Notes: a model not told the origin generated them from the letters alone. A stretch of 64,000 nucleotides of DNA from Chitinophaga caseinilytica (GCF_038396765.1 NZ_CP150096.1:3269001-3333000), one strand, 5' to 3'; counted from the stretch's first letter, positions 35,601-42,556 are shown. Translations and numbers: made by a program.

Positions 35601-38056
35601 ACGCAGGTACGATCACCGGTACCACCGATGTGTGCGTTGGCCTGACGACCGACCTGGACAACGCAGTGCCTGGTGGCGTGTGGACTTCGTCCAACACGGC
35701 CGTGGCAACTGTAGATGCAAATGGAATTGTGACGGGCCTCACTGCCGGCACCTCTACCATTACTTATACTGTAACCTCTACATCCGGCTGCGTTTCAACT
35801 ACAACTGCTACCATTACCGTAAATGCCCTGCCGAGCGCGGGTGCGATCACCGGTACCACCGATGTGTGCGTTGGCCTGACGACCGATCTGGATAACGCAG
35901 CGCCTGGTGGCGTGTGGACTTCGTCCAACACCGCCGTGGCAACTGTAGATGCGAATGGTATCGTTACGGGTGTCACCGCTGGTACGTCTACCATTACTTA
36001 TACGGTGACGTCTGTATCCGGTTGCGTATCGACAACGACCACTATTGTTACCGTGAACGCACTTCCGAACGCAGGTGCGATCACTGGTACCACTGATGTT
36101 TGCGCTGGCCTGACGACCGACCTGGACAATGCAGCGCCTGGTGGTGTGTGGACTTCGTCCAACACGGCCGTGGCGACTGTAGATGCGAATGGAATTGTGA
36201 CAGGCCTCACTGCCGGTACGTCTACCATTACTTATACGGTGACTTCTACATCAGGTTGCGTATCAATCACAACGGCTGCCGTTACCGTGAACGCCCTGCC
36301 GAATGCAGGCACGATCACCGGTACCACCGATGTTTGCATTGGCCTGACGACCGACCTGGACAACGCAGCGCCTGGTGGTGTGTGGACTTCGTCCAACATG
36401 GCCGTGGCGACTGTGGACGCAAATGGAATTGTGACGGGCCTCACTGCCGGTACTTCTACGATCACCTACACGGTAACCAGCACATCCGGTTGTGTTTCTA
36501 CTTCGACTGCAACCATTACCGTGAACGCCCTGCCGAACGCAGGAACGATCACCGGTACTACCGATGTGTGCGTTGGCCTGACAACCGACCTGGACAACGC
36601 AACGCCTGGTGGCGTATGGACTTCGTCCAACACGGCCATGGCGACCGTAGATGCGAATGGAATTGTGACAGGTATCACTGCCGGTACTTCTACCATTACT
36701 TATACAGTGACTTCTACATCCGGTTGCGTATCGACAACGACCACTGTCGTTACCGTTAATGCGCTTCCGAATGCTGGTGCGATCACCGGTACGACCGATG
36801 TGTGTATTGGTTTGACGACCGACCTGGATAACGCAGCGCCTGGTGGCGTATGGGTCTCGTCCAACACGACCGTGGCGACTGTAGATGCAAATGGTATTGT
36901 GACGGGCCTCACTGCCGGTGCTTCTACCATAACTTATACGGTGACCTCCACTTCCGGTTGCGTTTCAACTACAACAGCTACCATTACCGTGAACGCCCTG
37001 CCGAACGCAGGCACGATCACCGGTACCACCGATGTCTGCATTGGCCTGACGACCGATCTCGACAACGTAGCGCCTGGTGGCGTATGGACTTCGTCCAACA
37101 CGGCCATAGCGACTGTGGATGCGAACGGTCTGGTAACCGGCCTATCCGCAGGTACGACCACCATCACTTACACCGTCACCAACACCGGCGGTTGCGCCGC
37201 CAGCAAGTCCATCGTCATCAGCGTGAAAGCCTGCACGCCGCAAGTTCCGCCCGTTGCCACAGACGACCAGGCCCGCACTTACCAGGCCCAACCCGTGAAT
37301 ATCAACGTGATCGCTAACGATACGCAGGCCAACGGCGCCATCGACGTAGCCACCGTTACGGTACAAGCACAGCCTGCTAACGGAACGGTAACCGTATCTG
37401 CCAACGGGATCGTACGATACACACCTGCACCGGGCTTCACCGGCACGGACAGGTTCACCTACATCGTCCGCAACACCGGTAACCTCCCGTCCAACATCGC
37501 TACCGTCACCATCAACGTAGACATAATGCCGGTGGCCGTGAACGATACGCTCAACACACGCCCCGACCAGCGCACGCAGATACCGGTACTCACCAACGAT
37601 AAAGGCGCCATCGACCCGGCCTCCATCGTGATCTCGCGCCAGCCGGCCAGGGGAACAGTCACCATCAACCCCGACGGTACCGTCACCTTCGCACCGCTGC
37701 CCGGATTCAAAGGCGCGGAAGAATTCAGGTACCGCATGCGCGATGTACACGGGACACTGTCGAACGAAGCCGTGGTGCGGATTTATGTGGGAGAAGAAGA
37801 CTTCTTCATCCCCAACGCCATCACGCCGAACGGGGACGGTATCAACGACCGCTTCGTGATCCCCGATCTGCACAAGTTCCAGCGGGTATCGCTCACCGTG
37901 TTCAACCGCTGGGGGAACGAAGTATACCACAAAGCACTATACGATAACAGATGGGATGGCAACGGCCTCTCCGGCGGCACCTACTACTATATCCTGAAAG
38001 TCGAAACGCCGCAAGGGCCCAAAGTCATCAAAGGCTGGATCCAGCTGCTTAAATAA
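23642..38056 (+). CDS. giant multi-Ig (Big_2-like) surface protein with type B T9SS C-terminal signal
   Basis: A 4804-residue protein; ATG at 23642 chosen because the longer frame needs a TTG and the signal peptide (MKKILSLFVLLFL) starts here. Order: three N-terminal modules of about 380-410 residues, each opening with YWVGGAGDW or a variant (residues 22, 434, 811); a PKD/Ig-like domain (about 1180-1253); 42 Ig-like units of 78 residues (1254-4530), each with one Cys in the TTDVC motif and one in the SGC motif; two tandem-Ig/cadherin-like domains (VATDDQ, PVAVNDT); and a CHU_C gliding-type C-terminal domain (NAITPNGDGINDRF, then FNRWGNEVY, about 4720-4804). That last domain is the known type B signal for type IX secretion. 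It is probably a long surface adhesin or fibre. SprF- and PorE-like genes follow. The ligand is unknown. Confidence 0.93.
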   Translation: MKKILSLFVLLFLTLPMMAADFYWVAGSGSWSNLNNWRLGSPTGSIPAFVPTSNDNVIFGTGAGNAGAWVVTVDANVFCNNFTWMPGLPGTPRINRTNNSFIISVSGNVTIQPNVAYDAMQIDMVGGVNATVTANGPANVNMGFYIRKTGGAVVTFTDDYVAKVLYSRNVISLVTGGLNVANRKIGMYSFGTDQPGTRTLDITNATLDLAYMYSALGSGLTLSATGSKIFTNRFYSDAGVYNEVQIRNTSKDEHAIVGSTFRKLEFMNAIANSEARIASGNTIDTLIFNGTGSIRASLNNVKYALFKMGGYFGGTGNTVQYAEVNGAFSVIDNGTHTLDTLITTPNKNITIAGTLNINKLLRAGGTPCNGFTEITGSSSGTFNLAAGTVVDIDNVLLTNMTVAGPMTPVTVNGIDNDGNTGWNIVQPSAPGTTLYWVGGAGDWNDNAHWSTASGGPGGACIPFINDNVVFDAGSGFAAGNNVVTTSANTYCKDMTWSGVAASPVFNETTAFNLKVYGSLVLDPSVTMNAILFMHGEADATVTTNGATIGKLGFNIRKFRSGFQATVTFTDNWTNPNGAIAVPRGGIDLTNRTLNINTFSSGGALGRYIQIENATILVNDWTVIGIGHIVTSTNSYIRAATGFTSYLQTYNDVEVLATGELAMEIVSTNFGWLTFSNTSVTSGARILGNNTIRRLEFKGKAQIRNTNNNIDSLILAPNRNFNLLDATTTKVNKYFRSVHPACSGLGEIRSGNAAISTLNFGANATVEIENVYMENVAATGGGGSLTLPIPFNGANAGGNSGWTISPAAAGDRYWVGGAGDWNDASHWSNTSGGSGGACIPTASNDVYFDANSGFTAASKTVTIVQGNAYFRNMDWTGAPNSPLLDKNNTWVAECWGNLVLNPNAFINGQIRMMGANSATIAGSTKGNFDIDVRKTSGAGVSLLNDFNNANSNFRLTTGGFNIAGKTINVTSISNFGIDGNIQLDISDANISAINFQYYGGFVNRTVNAANSRITGSVILHGGTYNYISIPGTLAGNCQLTSATADSLIFTNPHNASAVGINGNNNNLNYVEYKGSGAIYGTGNTMGTLVFFPGNIYRLNGGSTNTITGNWFGSGTPCRLTEIRSSTAAQATVVKTSGNVTFDYVRLERSRATGGATFTAKSHSDDLGGNSGWTIEPKDGVTGILGLGPDQELCASAFPHTLNTTGFFGAPGSVYTWSDGSNGETLSVTTPGTYRISVTFPDGCNVKDTIKITQAVVPVDPIAGDAGICVGETKTLTNTTPGGVWTTSDPALATVDASGIVTGVADGNVTITYTVTSGAGCVNAVTHALTVNALPTVAAITGTPDVCVGGTTLLANTTAGGTWKSGNTGVATISAGGTVTGVAAGTAIITYEVTSAAGCKSSQTINITVNDLPVVPAITGTTSVCTGGTTTLANAMAGGVWTSTNIGVAAVDPVTGVVTGMGVGTADITYTVMNPEGCSAGKTITVTVSLPPAVAPVTGITTVCIGGNTTLSSATPGGTWSSSDNAIATIDGSGIVTGVSAGSVTITYTVTLPGGCVSTQSATVTMSAPPTVGAISGTTAVCVGEQTALSSATPGGVWSSLNTAVATIDNSGNVTGIAAGTAVIQYTITNGTGCAATQSATVTVSGKTYVAPISGTNTVCLGDHTYLTNATSGGIWASSNISVASIDPTGLVTGSIPGTATITYTVTNVNGCATVRSTLFTVNTPLLVAPITGSNTVCIGGTTPLASTTTGGSWSSSDPTVALINANGEVTGVTQGNVIITYEVSNSASCNASVTFNLAVQSPTVVAPITGTTGVCIGGQSTLANATPAGDWSSSNTAVATIDASGVVTGISDGTTTITYTVTEASGCKSIQTATFTVHPLPTVDPVGGVTDVCVGANTTLSSATAGGNWSSSNTAVATVDAFGEVTGVSAGTAIITYEVTSGAGCTSSQVATITVHALPGAGTITGITDVCAGLTTDLDNATPNGTWTSSNTAVATVDVNGIVTGLTSGTTTITYTVTNASGCEATATATVTVHALPNAGTITGTMNVCTGLTTDLDNAVPGGVWASSNTAVATVDANGLVTGVASGTATITYEVTSAAGCISTQQVTVTVNARPAVSPVLGVASVCIGGTTTLSNATPLGVWSTSDAAVATIDAGGEVTGVSAGTATITYTVTNAAGCVSARTAIVTVNALPNVSAITGVTDMCAGAGTTLSSATPGGTWSSSSTLVATVNASGEVLGVSAGTAVITYSVTNGAGCESTRTITVTVNALPAIAPITGTTDVCVTGTTDLASATPGGVWATSDAAVATVDADGKVTGVTDGTVTITYTVTNVSGCEDVQMATVTVNALPVVDQITGSTAVCEGSTTELENATAGGVWTSSNTAVATIDANGVVTGLTAGTTTITYTVTNPSGCEAARTFTFTVNGMPVMAPITGTNDVCVAGTTDLDNTTPGGVWASLNTGVAMIDANGVVTGVSTGTATITYTVTTAAGCVSAESMTVTVNALPSAGAITGTTDVCIGLTTDLDNAAPGGVWTSSNTAVATVDANGIVTGLTAGTSTITYTVTSTSGCVSTTTATITVNALPSAGAITGTTDVCIGLTTDLDNAAPGGVWTSSNTAVATVDANGIVTGLTAGTSTITYTVTSTSGCVSITTAAVTVNAMPNAGTITGTTDVCIGLTTDLDNAAPGGVWTSSNTAVATVDANGIVTGLTAGTSTITYTVTSTSGCVSTTTAAVTVNALPNAGAITGTTDVCIGLTTDLDNVAPGGVWTSSNIAVATVDANGIVTGVTAGTSTITYTVTSVSGCVSTTTTIVTVNALPNAGAITGTTDVCAGLTTDLDNAAPGGVWTSSNTAVATVDANGIVTGLTAGTSTITYTVTSTSGCVSTTTATITVNILPNAGTITGTTDVCIGLTTDLDNAAPGGVWTSSNTAVATVDANGIVTGVTAGTSTITYTVTSVSGCVSTTTTIVTVNALPNAGAITGTTDVCVGLTTDLDNVAPGGVWTSSNTAMATVDANGIVTGVTAGTSTITYTVTSVSGCVSTTTTIVTVNALPNAGAITGTTDVCIGLTTDLDNAAPGGVWTSSNTAVATVDANGIVTGITAGTSTITYTVTSVSGCVSTTTTIVTVNALPNAGTITGTTDVCVGLTTDLDNVAPGGVWTSSNTTVATADANGIVTGLTAGTSTITYTVTSTSGCVSTTTATITVNALPNAGTITGTPDVCIGLTTDLDNVVPGGVWTSSNTAVATVDANGIVTGLTAGTSTITYTVTSTSGCVSTTTATITVNALPNAGTITGTTDVCVGLTTDLDNVAPGGVWTSSNTTVATVDANGIVTGLTAGTSTITYTVTSTSGCVSTTTATVTVNALPNAGAITGALDVCVGLTTDLDNAAPGGVWTSSNTAVATVDANGIVTGITAGTSTITYTVTSTSGCVSSTTAFVTVNALPNAGTITGTTDVCIGLTTDLDNAAPGGVWTSSNTTVATVDANGIVTGITAGTSTITYTVTSVSGCVSTTTTIVTVNALPNAGTITGTTDVCIGLTTDLDNVAPGGVWTSSNTAVATVDANGIVTGLTAGTSTITYTVTSTSGCVSTTTSTITVNILPNAGAITGTTDVCIGLTTDLDNIAPGGVWTSSNTAVATVDANGIVTGITAGTSTITYTVTSTSGCVSTTTTIVTVNALPNAGAITGTTDVCAGLTTDLDNAAPGGVWTSSNRAVATVDANGIVTGVTAGTSTITYTVTSVSGCVSTTTTIVTVNALPNAGAITGTTEVCAGLTTDLDNAAPGGVWTSSNTAVATVDANGIVTGLTVGTSTITYTVTSTSGCVSTTTATITVNALPNAGTITGTTDVCIGLTTDLDNVAPGGVWTSSNTAVATVDANGIVTGLTAGTSTITYTVTSTSGCVSTTTTIVTVDALPNAGTITGTTDVCVGLTTDLDNVAPGGVWTSSNTAVATVDANGIVTGVTTGTSTITYTVTSTSGCVSTTTATFTVNALPNAGTITGTTDVCVGLTTDLDNAVPGGVWTSSNTAVATVDANGIVTGLTAGTSTITYTVTSTSGCVSTTTATITVNALPSAGAITGTTDVCVGLTTDLDNAAPGGVWTSSNTAVATVDANGIVTGVTAGTSTITYTVTSVSGCVSTTTTIVTVNALPNAGAITGTTDVCAGLTTDLDNAAPGGVWTSSNTAVATVDANGIVTGLTAGTSTITYTVTSTSGCVSITTAAVTVNALPNAGTITGTTDVCIGLTTDLDNAAPGGVWTSSNMAVATVDANGIVTGLTAGTSTITYTVTSTSGCVSTSTATITVNALPNAGTITGTTDVCVGLTTDLDNATPGGVWTSSNTAMATVDANGIVTGITAGTSTITYTVTSTSGCVSTTTTVVTVNALPNAGAITGTTDVCIGLTTDLDNAAPGGVWVSSNTTVATVDANGIVTGLTAGASTITYTVTSTSGCVSTTTATITVNALPNAGTITGTTDVCIGLTTDLDNVAPGGVWTSSNTAIATVDANGLVTGLSAGTTTITYTVTNTGGCAASKSIVISVKACTPQVPPVATDDQARTYQAQPVNINVIANDTQANGAIDVATVTVQAQPANGTVTVSANGIVRYTPAPGFTGTDRFTYIVRNTGNLPSNIATVTINVDIMPVAVNDTLNTRPDQRTQIPVLTNDKGAIDPASIVISRQPARGTVTINPDGTVTFAPLPGFKGAEEFRYRMRDVHGTLSNEAVVRIYVGEEDFFIPNAITPNGDGINDRFVIPDLHKFQRVSLTVFNRWGNEVYHKALYDNRWDGNGLSGGTYYYILKVETPQGPKVIKGWIQLLK
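27401..37231 (+). repeat. 42 tandem 234-bp repeats inside the giant gene
   Basis: Units start at 27401, 27635 and so on, each 234 bp except one with a 3-bp insertion (third unit), giving 42 x 234 + 3. Units 1-16 (to about 31147) are diverged; units 17-42 (31148-37231) are near-identical and exactly periodic (25 x 234 from first to last). The rise in identity towards the 3' end indicates recent amplification or gene conversion there. Confidence 0.95.
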
Positions 38057-38082
38057 CCGATTCCTGAACGACCAAAAAAACG

Positions 38083-39099
38083 ATGCTCATGCGCAACAAA
38101 ATAATAGGGATGATCTTCCTCGCAACGGCGGCCACCTTTCCGGCCGCCGCCCAGCAGGAGGTGCAATTCAGCCAGTATGTGTTCAACGGGCTGGCCGTTA
38201 ACCCTGCCTACGCCGGTTACCGGGGCGACGGTTACCTGAACGCCACCTTCCGGAAGCAATGGGTCGATTTTCCCGGTGCCCCCACCACAGGGATCATCTC
38301 TTTCGACGGACTGCCCGCATGGGCCGACAATGAAAAGGTCGGCCTCGGCATCCAGGCGCTGTGGGACAAGTCCGGTCCGCAGGAATACATGTCCGTTTCC
38401 GGGGCCTACGCCTACCGCATCCCGCTCAACGAATCGGGCTCCCGCCGGCTGAACCTCGGGCTGGCCGTCAGCGTTGCGCAATACAGCGTTACGGGCAATT
38501 CCCTCCAGCTCACCGATCCCAACGATCCCTACGCGCCTACGGGCAAGATCAGCGCCTTCAAGCCAGACGCCAGTTTCGGTATGTATTATTACACGCCGAA
38601 CTTCTACGCCGGCGCCTCCGTGCTGCAGCTCTTCTCCCAAACGCTGGACAATAACGTGCATATCGGCGGCTCGCAAACCGAATACCTCGTCATCAAACGC
38701 ACCCGCCACGTCTACTTCACCACCGGTTGCATGATCAACCTCGACGCCGATGTGAAACTGAAACCTTCGATCATGATCAAGGAAGATTTTCACGGCCCCA
38801 CCAGCTTCGATCTCAACCTGTTCGCCCTCGTGTCTGAAAAACTCTGGATCGGCGGTTCGTACCGTTCCTCCGTGCCACTGCTCAACAAAAAAACATTGCA
38901 GGACGGACTGCGGAGGGCCAACGCAGCCAGCGCCATGGTGGAATATTTCGCGGGAGACAAGATCAGGATCGGTTATTCGTACGACTTCGCGCTGAGCGGC
39001 ATCGCCAGCTACCAGACGGGCTCGCACGAGATTTCGATCGGTATCCTCTTCCCCCGGAAACAAAATGGAGAACGGATCATCAGTCCGCGGTATTTCTAA
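38083..39099 (+). CDS. PorP/SprF-family type IX secretion membrane protein
   Basis: A 338-residue protein with a signal peptide (about 1-24, ending AAAQ) and a beta-barrel. The EVQFSQYVFNGLAVNPAYAGYRGD start and the FRKQWVDFPGAP segment are hallmarks of the PorP/SprF family, and it ends SIGILFPRKQ...RYF. Family members work with T9SS cargo carrying type B C-terminal domains, as SprF does for SprB in Flavobacterium. It lies 26 bases after the giant gene and 18 bases before the next, so all three are probably one transcript and this is the dedicated partner of the giant protein. Confidence 0.93.
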   Translation: MLMRNKIIGMIFLATAATFPAAAQQEVQFSQYVFNGLAVNPAYAGYRGDGYLNATFRKQWVDFPGAPTTGIISFDGLPAWADNEKVGLGIQALWDKSGPQEYMSVSGAYAYRIPLNESGSRRLNLGLAVSVAQYSVTGNSLQLTDPNDPYAPTGKISAFKPDASFGMYYYTPNFYAGASVLQLFSQTLDNNVHIGGSQTEYLVIKRTRHVYFTTGCMINLDADVKLKPSIMIKEDFHGPTSFDLNLFALVSEKLWIGGSYRSSVPLLNKKTLQDGLRRANAASAMVEYFAGDKIRIGYSYDFALSGIASYQTGSHEISIGILFPRKQNGERIISPRYF

Positions 39100-39117
39100 T
39101 CAAACAGCTTAACACCC

Positions 39118-41106
39118 ATGAACATACGTGCGATATGGCAACTGTCTGGCCTCCTATGCATTGGGGCGGGCCTCGTGGCGAACACCGCTTCCGCGCAGGA
39201 GCAGCGTACAGCCAGAGACAGGGCTGAGGTACATTACCTCCGGTACGAATACAGGAAAGCCGCCGTTTTTTTCGAAGAAGCGGCCAAAAGGAAATTTTTC
39301 AAAACGGAACAGCTGCGGATGCTCGCCGATTGCTACCGCCAGCTCGATGAATACGACAAGGCCGTAGACAGCTACCGCAAAATCACGGAAAGTAAAGACG
39401 CCCTTCCGGCGGATTTCCTCCATTACGCCGACGCGCTGAAGAGCACCGGCGATTACGCCACGGCGAAGGAAGTGTACGGCCGCTACCGCGAAAAAGGCGG
39501 CGCCGAAGCAGCAGCCCGCATCGCCGGCTGCGATTCCGCCATCGCCTGGATGGCCGCTGCGCCGCCGGTGATCACGAACCTCCGGCACCTCAATACCTCG
39601 GCGGCCGACTGGGGCGCCACCTGGAACGGGAACGGGCAGTTCGTTTTCACTTCAGACAGCCTGCGCTCCTCCATGCTCGACCCGAAACAGAAGGCTTCCC
39701 TGCAGCAATACCGCCGCACCGGCAACGCCTTCCAGAAATTATATCTGGCCGATACCGTGCACCGCAACCCAGACGCTATCGTGGTCCGCGGGTTCGATAA
39801 CGTACTGAACGATTTCAGGTACCACGTTGGCCCGGTGGCCTTTTCTCCGGGAGGTGACACGGCGTATATCACCGTAACGAGCCCCGGCAAGCCGGTAGCC
39901 CAGAAAGTGGGCCGCCACGAAAGATATCGCACCCGCAGACTGGAATTGTTCGTGAGCGTCAGGGGCCGGAATGGCTGGCAAGCGCCCGCGCCCTTCGCTT
40001 ACAACAACGCGCAATATTCCATCGGCCACGCCGCCGTTTCGGCCGACGGGAAAATACTTTATTTCACGGCAGACATGCCCGGCGGACAGGGGAAAACAGA
40101 TATCTGGTTTTGCGAACAGAAGGCAGATGGCACCTGGAGCGCGCCGCGGAACTGCGGAGCAGCCATCAATACGCCCGAAGAAGAAGCCTTTCTCACGGTG
40201 AACGAAGCCGGCTGGCTGTACTTCTCCAGCAAAGGGCATCCGGGCATGGGCGGCTTCGACTTGTTCGTAGCTGAAGGAGCGGGCCAGCACTGGAACCATC
40301 CCATCAACCTGAAATCAGGCTACAATTCCCCGGGCGATGATTTTCACCTGAAAAGCGGCCCCACCGGCACCGAAATTTTCGCCTCCAACCGCAAAGGTGG
40401 AATGGGCGGCGATGACCTCTATGGGCTCGTGCCCGAGATCGCGGCGAAACCTTCCATCGAAACCGGCAAAAAAATATTCATACTGGAAACCACCGTCTTC
40501 AAACAGGGATCAGAACAACCAGCCGCCGGGGCCACGGTGTTGCTGACGGACGAGAACCGCAACGACTACTGGACGCTGCATACGCAGGATGATGGAAAAG
40601 CATACATGGTGCTCACGGACGGTCACCGGTATGTTGTATCAGCGTCGGGCCCCGGTAATGGCTGGTCAGCAACGAAAACGTTCACCGCCGGGAAAGAGGA
40701 CACGGTGAAGATAGGCTTGCAGCTGCAGGCAGGCGTTCCCCGCCCCGGCGCCATCATGCACCTGGTGAGTATCTACTTCGACCGCGATGGCTACCGCCTC
40801 CGCCCCGAAAGCCTCTCCGCGCTGGATTCCCTGGCAGATATGATGGAACGCTTCCCCGGGCTGGAAGTGGAACTGGGCGCGCATACCGACAGCCGGCATA
40901 CGCACGCCTACAACATCACGCTGTCTGAACGCCGCGCTACCGCCGCCGCCAATTACCTCGTGAGCAAAGGCATCGACAGGGCCAGGCTCAAAACCGTGGG
41001 CTACGGCGAAAGCCGCCTGACGAACAAATGTGCCGACGGCGTGGAATGCACCGAAGAAGAACATCAGCAGAACCGCCGCATGGAAGCGCGGATCCTCAAA
41101 CGATAA
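39118..41106 (+). CDS. PorE-like OmpA-family protein (TPR, WD40-like, OmpA)
   Basis: A 662-residue exported protein. After a signal peptide (about 1-26) come TPR-like helices (residues about 30-130), PD40/WD40-like beta-propeller strands (about 150-440, e.g. FTADMPGGQGKTDIWF and YFSSKGHPGMGGFDLFVAEG in outline), a carboxypeptidase-regulatory-like domain (about 450-530) and a C-terminal OmpA domain (IYFDRDGYRLRPES, GAHTDSR, LSERRATAAANYL, GYGESRL, NRRMEARIL) that binds peptidoglycan. This is the layout of PorE of the type IX system. It would anchor or assemble the giant protein at the cell wall. The bidirectional terminator follows. Confidence 0.9.
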   Translation: MNIRAIWQLSGLLCIGAGLVANTASAQEQRTARDRAEVHYLRYEYRKAAVFFEEAAKRKFFKTEQLRMLADCYRQLDEYDKAVDSYRKITESKDALPADFLHYADALKSTGDYATAKEVYGRYREKGGAEAAARIAGCDSAIAWMAAAPPVITNLRHLNTSAADWGATWNGNGQFVFTSDSLRSSMLDPKQKASLQQYRRTGNAFQKLYLADTVHRNPDAIVVRGFDNVLNDFRYHVGPVAFSPGGDTAYITVTSPGKPVAQKVGRHERYRTRRLELFVSVRGRNGWQAPAPFAYNNAQYSIGHAAVSADGKILYFTADMPGGQGKTDIWFCEQKADGTWSAPRNCGAAINTPEEEAFLTVNEAGWLYFSSKGHPGMGGFDLFVAEGAGQHWNHPINLKSGYNSPGDDFHLKSGPTGTEIFASNRKGGMGGDDLYGLVPEIAAKPSIETGKKIFILETTVFKQGSEQPAAGATVLLTDENRNDYWTLHTQDDGKAYMVLTDGHRYVVSASGPGNGWSATKTFTAGKEDTVKIGLQLQAGVPRPGAIMHLVSIYFDRDGYRLRPESLSALDSLADMMERFPGLEVELGAHTDSRHTHAYNITLSERRATAAANYLVSKGIDRARLKTVGYGESRLTNKCADGVECTEEEHQQNRRMEARILKR

Positions 41107-41143
41107 TCCATGGGGGATTTCAACAGGACGAATACACCACAAA

Positions 41144-41174
41144 AAAAGCGTCGGACAGAAAGTCCGGCGCTTTT
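41144..41174. terminator. bidirectional terminator between the adhesin operon and the PQQ gene
   Basis: A 13-bp stem (AAAAGCGTCGGAC with GTCCGGCGCTTTT, one G-T pair) has A runs on one side and T runs on the other, so it can end transcription in both directions. It sits between two convergent genes. Confidence 0.85.
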
Positions 41175-41193
41175 CTTTTATGCATGGATGCAG

Positions 41194-42468
41194 TTATGGT
41201 TGATCGGGGAGTGGGATGGCGTACACGGTGCCGTCGGTAGCCGCAACGATCACCGATTTTCCGGCGATGAGCGGCGCGGCGGTAATGGGGCCGAGGGCGT
41301 AGAGCTTGTCCATCACGAGAAGCGTGGTGCTGTATTTTTCCGGTACCGCGCCGGCGGCGAGGAACAGGAAATCGATCTGGTCGCGGTCGAGCGTGGAGGT
41401 GCCGTGGGCTTTGCGACCCGGGGTGTCGAAGGTACTGAACACGTCCAGCGAATCTTTGTTGAGCAGGTACATCCGGCCCGTGAAATCGCCGTAGGCGACC
41501 AGGTTTTTGCCGACCGCCGGTGCGCCGAAAACGTAGCCGCCGCCTTTGTTGCGGAAGATCTCTTTCCCGGTTTTGGCGTCGAGCTTCAGCAGTAGATAGG
41601 AGTCGGACGTGCCCACGTAAACATGTTCACCGTCTGCCACCGCGGTGCCGGAGATCCAGGCGTTGCCGCCGTCGTACGTCCAGATGAGCTGGCCGGTAGC
41701 CAGGTCGATGGCGCGGAACTTCGCGTCGCGCGCGCCTACGTATACACGTCCGTCTGCGACTACCGGGCGCGCCTGTATGCCTTCGAGGACGCCGCCGTAT
41801 TGGGTGTCTGTCCCGGTTTTGAATTTCCATCTGAGCTTTCCGGTATTGGCATCGAGCGCATATATGTAGGTGTCCCAACTGCCGATCACGACCGTATTGT
41901 TGCTATACGCCGCGCCGCCATGGACGGGGCCTTGTGTTCGGAATTTCCATTTGAGTTTACCGGTAGCGGCGTCGAGCGCGTAGATGGAACTGTCGCTGCT
42001 GCCGAAGAACACACTTTTGCCGTTGGTTGCGGGAGCGGAGAGGAAGAAATCGTACACGTCTTCCATATAATCGGTATCGGGTTTCATCGACCAAAGCCCT
42101 TTGCCGCCGTTCTTCCTTTCCCCGCCGGTTTTGAACGTCCAGACGGCCTGTCCGTTTTTCACATTCACACCATAATAATGCCCGTCGTAACTCCCTACCA
42201 CGGCCGTGTTGCCGGCGATGCAGGGTTGTGTGGCGATCTCTTTTTTTGCGGAGAATTTCCATCGCTGTTTGCCGGAATGCAAATCAATTGCATATAGGTG
42301 CCCCGCGGAACTTCCCGCCAGTATCGTGTTGCCAGTAAGCGTCGGGGCGCTGAAGAACCGGCCTTCACCCTTGAACTGCCAGGATTGTGCGTGCGTGGAA
42401 AGGCTGACTGCGGCCAGGGGAGCCAGGAGGAAAATGCTTTTGAATTGTGGGAGGAAGGGAAGGGGCAT
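41194..42468 (-). CDS. PQQ-like beta-propeller repeat protein, exported
   Basis: A 424-residue protein with a signal peptide (cleavage near THAQ, residue 28). At least six propeller blades carry the PQQ-type motif A-x-D-x-x-T-G-x-x-x-W (e.g. YALDAATGKLKWKF, YALDANTGKLRWKF, AIDLATGQLIWTY). The resemblance to BamB and to PQQ-binding proteins is at fold level; no dehydrogenase domain is present, so a binding or scaffold role is more likely than an enzymatic one. Its cofactor, if any, is unknown. It stands alone between two operons. Confidence 0.85.
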   Translation of the reverse strand: MPLPFLPQFKSIFLLAPLAAVSLSTHAQSWQFKGEGRFFSAPTLTGNTILAGSSAGHLYAIDLHSGKQRWKFSAKKEIATQPCIAGNTAVVGSYDGHYYGVNVKNGQAVWTFKTGGERKNGGKGLWSMKPDTDYMEDVYDFFLSAPATNGKSVFFGSSDSSIYALDAATGKLKWKFRTQGPVHGGAAYSNNTVVIGSWDTYIYALDANTGKLRWKFKTGTDTQYGGVLEGIQARPVVADGRVYVGARDAKFRAIDLATGQLIWTYDGGNAWISGTAVADGEHVYVGTSDSYLLLKLDAKTGKEIFRNKGGGYVFGAPAVGKNLVAYGDFTGRMYLLNKDSLDVFSTFDTPGRKAHGTSTLDRDQIDFLFLAAGAVPEKYSTTLLVMDKLYALGPITAAPLIAGKSVIVAATDGTVYAIPLPDQP

Positions 42469-42556
42469 AAGGCTAAATGGTTTTGTGCATCAGTAAGCTA
42501 ATCAATTCCATGCAATAATTAATACATACTTAATACCACCGCGGGAAAATAGCCAG

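Noticed and set aside
31084..37167. Series of about 26 open frames of 76 residues on the minus strand, one per 234 bp
   Set aside because: They repeat with the sense-strand unit and simply mirror its codons. No ribosome sites or independent conservation.
27401..37231. CRISPR-like reading of the regular repeats
   Set aside because: Units are 234 bp, coding, in frame and without spacers; no cas genes are present.
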